Of a DNA stretch of 19,261 bases, positions 14,568-19,261 are shown piece after piece (position 1 is the stretch's first letter; every line of letters begins with the position of its first letter). The notes below the pieces were generated by a model. That model was not told the origin of the DNA. It made no database searches and worked only from the letters and a program-made list of their open reading frames with translations. Origin of the DNA: JBFFXF01 sp041569895 (GTDB taxonomy: Bacteria; Planctomycetota; UBA8108; JACQVS01); contig JBFFXF010000131.1 of the NCBI GenBank assembly GCA_041569895.1, positions 1 through 19,261 on the forward strand, given 5' to 3'. A program made the translations under genes and the position numbers.

Positions 14568-17500
14568 TTCGCTGCCGCCGAGATCTCCTCGCCGTCGCGG
14601 CGCTGGTCGCCTCGCTCGCGTGCCCCGTCGCTCGCGGGGACAGCACCGTCGTGTTCAACGAGGTGATGTACCACCCGGCGACGAACGAGGCGCAGCTCGA
14701 GTGGCTCGAGCTCCACAACCAGATGGCCATCGACATGGACATCTCGGGGTGGTCGCTCGGCAACGGCGTCTTCCTGACGTTTCCCGATGGCACCATCGTT
14801 CCCGGCGGCGGCTTCGTGGTCATCGCCATCGATCCGGACGCTCTCGCGGCGGCCACCGGGTTCACCGGCGCGTACGGCCCGTTCGAGGGGCGTCTCGACA
14901 ATTCGGGCGAGCGACTCGAGCTCCTCAACAACAGCGGGCGCGTCATGGACTCGATGCGCTTCCGCGACGCGGGCGCCTGGCCGGTGGCGGCGGATGGCTC
15001 CGGCGTCTCGCTCGCGAAGATCAATCCGGACGCGGCGAGCTCTCCGGCGCGGAACTGGGCGTGGAGCTCCCGCGTGGGTGGCACGCCGGGCGAGCACAAC
15101 TTCCCCGAGGCGAACGACATCCCCGCCGGCCCGCAGGGCCTCGTCTCCTACTGGAGCTTCGACGGCTCCGGAAACGTCGCCAGGGATCCGCTCGGTGGCA
15201 ACGACGGCAGCCCCGGCGACACGACGACGCGGATCGCGGGCATCGTCGGGGACGGCGCGTACTCGTTCGACAACAGCGTCGACGCGTTCATCAACGTCGG
15301 CTCGGGCACCGGAAACAACTTCTCGGTCACCGCCGGCATCACGGTCGAGGCGCTCTTCGTATCCCGGTGGACCGCCGCCGCGGGCGACCAGGAGATGATC
15401 TTCCGCAAGGAGGACGGCGACGACCGCGTCCTGCTCGGCTTCCAGAACGACGGCAACGACGACGGGCGCTCCGACCCGCCGCTCGGCGGCTACGCCGGCC
15501 CGGTGCTCTCCTTCGGCATCAACGTCCGCGGCGTCTACGGCGAGCTCGACATGCCCCTCGACGGCCAGGATGGCCGGCCGACCACGGCCGACATCGCCGA
15601 CGGCCAGCCCCACCACGTCGCGGCGACGTACGATCGCTCGAGCGGCGTCAAGGCGATCTTCCTCGACGGCGTGCGCGTCTACTCCACCGACCTGGGCGGC
15701 GGCGGTCGTGTCTCCTCGGGCGGGGCATCGTCGGCGTACATCGGCAACATGACCGGTCGCCGGCAGCCGTTCACCGGGACCATCGACGAGGTCGCGTTCT
15801 GGAGCCGTGCGCTCGAGCCGGACGAGATCATCGCGCACGTCGCGGCGTTTCGCGCCGGTCGTGACTACTTCTCGACGACCGTCGACGGGCCCGGCGCGTC
15901 GGGCCTCGCCTTCAACGAGTACCTGGTCGTCGCCGCGAACGACTTCTGGGTGGAGCTCACCAACAGGGGTGACGCCCCGGTGCGGCTCGGCGGCCACGTC
16001 ATCGCCAACGGCACCCTGCGCGGGCAGCACATCCTCGGCACCGGCCAGCTGGCGCCGGGAGCGCACCTCGTCCTGACGCGCGACGACCTCGGCTTCGACC
16101 TGCTCATCAACGACAAGCTCTTCCTCTACTCGCCGGACCGCCTGACGGTGATCGACGCCATCGCCCTCGAGGAGCGCCACGAGGGACGCCATCCCGACGG
16201 CGCGGGCGAGTGGCGCTTCCCGGACGAGCCCACGCCGGGGGCCGCCAACCGCGTCACGCTGCGCGATGAGATCGTCATCAACGAGATCATGTACCACCAG
16301 CGTCCCGAGGCCGAGGAGCCGCCGGTCTTCGAGGAGACGAGGCTGCTCCCGATCGACGCCGTGTGGCGCTACAACGCCAGCGGCGACGACCTCGGCACCG
16401 CCTGGCGTCAGCCCGGCTTCGACGACTCCGGCTGGCCGAGCGGCCAGGCGCTCTTCCACAACGAGAGCTCGGCGCTGCCGGCGCCGAAGAACACCCCGCT
16501 CGACCTCGGCCCGGTCACCTTCTACTTCCGCGCCACCTTCGAGCTCCCCCGCGACCCGCAGGGCGGCGAGATCCAGCTCAGGCCGGTGATCGACGACGGC
16601 GCGGTGTTCTACCTGAACGGCGTCGAGGTCCACCGCCTCAACATGCGCGACGGCCCCGTCGACGCCGCGACGCTCGCGTCACCCGGCGTCGCCAACGCCA
16701 CGTTCACCGGACCGTTCTCGATCCCGACCGCCAGCCTGCGGCGCGGCACCAACGTCATCGCCGTCGAGGTGCACCAGGCGAGCGCGGGCTCGAGCGACGT
16801 CGTCTTCGGGACCGAGGTGATCAGCGCCATCCTGGTCTCGGAGGGGCATCCGTTCCGCGAGTCGCCGGAGGCGTGGGTCGAGCTCTTCAACCGTGGCGAC
16901 AGCGCCGTCGACCTCGGCGGCTGGGAGATCGACCGCGGCATCGACTACACGTTCGAGGATGGCACCGTCCTGGCGCCGGGCGAGTACCTCGTGATCGCGG
17001 CGGACAGCCGATTCCTGGCGAGCAAGTACCCCGGCGCCCGCATCGTCGGCGACTTCGAGGGCCGGCTGTCGAATCGCACCGACCGCATCGTGCTCCTCGA
17101 CGACCGCGGCAACCCCGCCGACGAGGTGCGCTACGCCGACAACGGACGCTGGCCGATCCACGCCGACGGCGGCGGCTCGAGCCTCGAGCTCCGCGACCCG
17201 CGCTCCGACAACTCCCGCGGCGAGGCGTGGGCGGCGAGCGACGAGACCGGCAAGTCATCGTGGAGGAGCTACAGGTACAGCGGACCGGCGACGCAGGCCG
17301 TCGGCCCGACGCAGTGGCGCGAGTTCGTGATCGGGCTGCTCGACGCCGGCGAGGCACTCGTCGATGACATGAGCGTCATCGAGTCACCCTCGGGAGCCCG
17401 CCGCGAGCTGCTGCAGAACGGCGACTTCGAGGCCGGCGAGGACAGCTGGCGCATCCTCGGCACGCATCGCCACAGCCGCGTCATCAGCGACCCCGACGAC

Positions 17501-19261
17501 CCGGCGAACCGCGTCCTCCATCTGGTCGCCACCGACGCGACCGAGCACATGCACAACCACCTCGAGACGACGCTCGTCGGCAACACCGCCATCGTCAACG
17601 GCCGCGAGTACGAGATCTCCTTCCGCGCGCGGTGGCTCACCGGCTCGAATCAGCTCAACACGCGGCTCTACTTCAACCGGCTGCCGCGAACGACGCTGCT
17701 CGAGGTGCCGGCGAAAACGGGCACGCCCGGCGCGCGGAACTCGACGTTCGAGGAGAACGCCGGCCCGACCTTCGACGACTTCCACCACACGCCGGCGGTT
17801 CCCGCGGCGGGGGAACCGGTCACCGTGTCGGTCATCGCGGGCGATCCCGACGGGGTCGCATCGGTGGCGCTCTGGTGGTCGGTGGCGGGCGGCGCGTGGC
17901 AGCGCGGCGACATGACGCCCGCGGGTGACGTCGCCGGCCGCTTCACCGGCACCATCCCCGGCCAGAGCGCCTCGCGCATCGTGCAGTTCTACGTCGAGGG
18001 CCGGGACACTCCCGGCGCGGTGGCGACGTTCCCGGCGCGCGGCCGCGATTCGCGGGCGCTCTACAAGGTCGACGACGGCCAGGCGCGCTCGGGCCCGCTC
18101 CACAACTTCCGCATCGTGATGACGACGGAGGACACCAACTTCCTCCATCTCGACACCAACGTCATGAGCAACGAGCGTCTCGGCGGGACGGTCATCTCCC
18201 GCGAGCGCGAGGTGTTCTACGACGTCGGCGTGCGTCTCAAGGGAAGCCAGCGGGGTCGTCCGGGCGGCAGCCGCGTCAGCTTCAGCGTGCAGTTCCACTC
18301 CGAACGGCCCTTCCGCGGCGTTCATCGCACGGTGTCGCTCGACCGGTCGGGCGGCTGGGGCATCGGCGCCGGCCCGCACGGGCAGGACGAGATCATCTTC
18401 AAGCACGGCGTCAACCACGCCGGCGGGCTGCCGGGGATGTACGACGACATGGCGTGGCTGATCGCGCCGCGGAGCGCGCAGAACGGGCCGACCCTGGTGA
18501 TGATGGCGAAGTACTCGAGCGTCTTCCTCGACTCGCAGTACCCGCCGAACGGCTCGGACGGCACGCTTTACAAGAACGAGCTGATCTACTACCCGACGAC
18601 CACCGTCAACGGCAACCCGGAGAGCCTCAAGAGGCCGCTCCCGGACGTCGTCGTCGGCACCGACCTGCGCGACCTCGGCGACGACAAGGAGGCCTACCGC
18701 TGGACCTTCCTGCTCGAGAACAACCTCGACCGCGACGACTACAGTCGATTCATCGAGCTCTGCAAGACGCTCGGTCTCTCCGCCGGCGCGCTCGACAGCC
18801 GCATCGACGACATCCTCGACGTCGACGAGTCGACGCGCATGTACGCCGTGCACTCCCTTTGCGGTATCAGCGACACCTACTGGTACGCGGGCAACCACCA
18901 CAACATCATCTTCTACGAGAACCCCATCGACGGCCGTTTCCGCGTCTTCCACTGGGACAACGACGTCGCCTACACGCGCGGGGTGAGCTCATCGCACTGG
19001 GGGAACGTCAACCTGGCGAAGGTGTACCAGATCCCACGCTACCGGCGGCTCTTCTACCTCCACCTGCGGGACCTCGTCCGCAGCACGTTCAACCTCGAGT
19101 ACATCACGAGGTGGACCTCGTACTACGGCGCCCTCGCGCAGGAGACGGCGAGCTTCGGCCGCGTGCGGAGCTACATAGGCCAGCGCGCGAGCTGGACGAT
19201 GAGCAACTTGCCGCGGCAGGTCCCCTTCGAGATCGTCACCAACAGCGGCGACAGCTTCACC
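14564..19261 (+). CDS. Second secreted CotH-type kinase protein (partial, runs off right edge)
   Basis: The ATG at 14564 overlaps the gene 4 stop (ATGA). I translated the frame by hand: it is open for 1566 codons to the last base, so the gene is truncated only by the window. It is colinear with gene 2. A signal peptide covers ~1-25 (LLAVAALVASLACPVARG). LTD 1 ends ~175 (VFNEVMYHP, EWLELHN). LamG-like jelly roll ~192-429 (LVSYWSFD). LTD 2 ~448-564. LTD 3 is split from ~572 (VINEIMYH) by a jelly-roll insert ~599-757 (IDDGAVFYLNG) and resumes at EAWVELFN. Carbohydrate-binding-like domain ~893-1062 with HMHNH at 995-999. Ig-like ~1076-1156. CotH kinase ~1179-1552 with RLKG (1224-1227) and WDND (1464-1467). 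The last residues, VPFEIVTNSGDSFT, match the start of gene 2's post-kinase Ig-like domain, so about 170 more residues with a dockerin are expected. The kinase differs from gene 2 in keeping the Lys of RLKG and having HWDND in place of PWDMD. Confidence 0.9.
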   Translation, partial: MIRCRRDLLAVAALVASLACPVARGDSTVVFNEVMYHPATNEAQLEWLELHNQMAIDMDISGWSLGNGVFLTFPDGTIVPGGGFVVIAIDPDALAAATGFTGAYGPFEGRLDNSGERLELLNNSGRVMDSMRFRDAGAWPVAADGSGVSLAKINPDAASSPARNWAWSSRVGGTPGEHNFPEANDIPAGPQGLVSYWSFDGSGNVARDPLGGNDGSPGDTTTRIAGIVGDGAYSFDNSVDAFINVGSGTGNNFSVTAGITVEALFVSRWTAAAGDQEMIFRKEDGDDRVLLGFQNDGNDDGRSDPPLGGYAGPVLSFGINVRGVYGELDMPLDGQDGRPTTADIADGQPHHVAATYDRSSGVKAIFLDGVRVYSTDLGGGGRVSSGGASSAYIGNMTGRRQPFTGTIDEVAFWSRALEPDEIIAHVAAFRAGRDYFSTTVDGPGASGLAFNEYLVVAANDFWVELTNRGDAPVRLGGHVIANGTLRGQHILGTGQLAPGAHLVLTRDDLGFDLLINDKLFLYSPDRLTVIDAIALEERHEGRHPDGAGEWRFPDEPTPGAANRVTLRDEIVINEIMYHQRPEAEEPPVFEETRLLPIDAVWRYNASGDDLGTAWRQPGFDDSGWPSGQALFHNESSALPAPKNTPLDLGPVTFYFRATFELPRDPQGGEIQLRPVIDDGAVFYLNGVEVHRLNMRDGPVDAATLASPGVANATFTGPFSIPTASLRRGTNVIAVEVHQASAGSSDVVFGTEVISAILVSEGHPFRESPEAWVELFNRGDSAVDLGGWEIDRGIDYTFEDGTVLAPGEYLVIAADSRFLASKYPGARIVGDFEGRLSNRTDRIVLLDDRGNPADEVRYADNGRWPIHADGGGSSLELRDPRSDNSRGEAWAASDETGKSSWRSYRYSGPATQAVGPTQWREFVIGLLDAGEALVDDMSVIESPSGARRELLQNGDFEAGEDSWRILGTHRHSRVISDPDDPANRVLHLVATDATEHMHNHLETTLVGNTAIVNGREYEISFRARWLTGSNQLNTRLYFNRLPRTTLLEVPAKTGTPGARNSTFEENAGPTFDDFHHTPAVPAAGEPVTVSVIAGDPDGVASVALWWSVAGGAWQRGDMTPAGDVAGRFTGTIPGQSASRIVQFYVEGRDTPGAVATFPARGRDSRALYKVDDGQARSGPLHNFRIVMTTEDTNFLHLDTNVMSNERLGGTVISREREVFYDVGVRLKGSQRGRPGGSRVSFSVQFHSERPFRGVHRTVSLDRSGGWGIGAGPHGQDEIIFKHGVNHAGGLPGMYDDMAWLIAPRSAQNGPTLVMMAKYSSVFLDSQYPPNGSDGTLYKNELIYYPTTTVNGNPESLKRPLPDVVVGTDLRDLGDDKEAYRWTFLLENNLDRDDYSRFIELCKTLGLSAGALDSRIDDILDVDESTRMYAVHSLCGISDTYWYAGNHHNIIFYENPIDGRFRVFHWDNDVAYTRGVSSSHWGNVNLAKVYQIPRYRRLFYLHLRDLVRSTFNLEYITRWTSYYGALAQETASFGRVRSYIGQRASWTMSNLPRQVPFEIVTNSGDSFT

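Noticed and set aside
662..19261. Cellulosome gene cluster
   Set aside because: Dockerin-like ends are present, but no cohesin scaffold, cellulase or other recognisable glycosidase is in the window.
14564..19261. Gene 5 as a frameshifted pseudogene
   Set aside because: Hand translation gives 1566 uninterrupted codons colinear with gene 2; it lacks a stop only because the window ends.

Overview
The window is GC-rich with strong third-position GC bias. It looks like Planctomycetota DNA. The main clue is the C-terminal dockerin-like module with FLFxGG loops and a Pro/Cys-rich tail, found here next to secreted CotH-kinase/lamin-tail giants; from general knowledge this pairing is common in that phylum. 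The taxon call is an inference, not a database result.

Layout. Bases 1-76 hold the first 25 codons of a minus-strand gene, probably an acyl-CoA dehydrogenase. Bases 77-661 are a divergent intergenic region with three short-period repeats, a TATAAT box facing left and a plausible sigma-70-type promoter facing right. From 662 to the right edge, five plus-strand genes abut or overlap (10-nt overlap, 4-nt overlap, 3-nt gap, 4-nt overlap) and form one apparent operon.

The operon has two protein types. Type A is a secreted 'bead' protein: a signal peptide, then ~190-residue concanavalin-like beta-sandwich modules alternating with ~85-residue PKD domains, then a dockerin-like C-terminus. Genes 1, 3 and 4 are type A, with 4, 3 and 3 beta-sandwich modules and 3, 2 and 2 PKD domains. 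Type B is a secreted ~1,700-residue protein: signal peptide, lamin-tail domain (LTD), LamG-like jelly roll, a second LTD, a third LTD interrupted by a jelly-roll insertion, a carbohydrate-binding-like domain, an Ig-like domain, a CotH-type kinase domain, another Ig-like domain and a dockerin. Genes 2 and 5 are type B. Gene 5 runs off the right edge, open to the last base, so its end (and probably a dockerin) is not seen. The order is A-B-A-A-B, with signs that an A(3' end)-B block was duplicated in tandem.

Working together (inference). All five products have signal peptides and none has an obvious soluble-enzyme fold apart from the CotH kinase. A reasonable model is a surface or matrix system: dockerin-tagged, disulfide-rich bead proteins co-expressed with dockerin-tagged putative kinases that could phosphorylate them outside the cytoplasm. 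No cohesin partner, transporter, regulator, tRNA, rRNA, CRISPR array or transposase was seen in the window.
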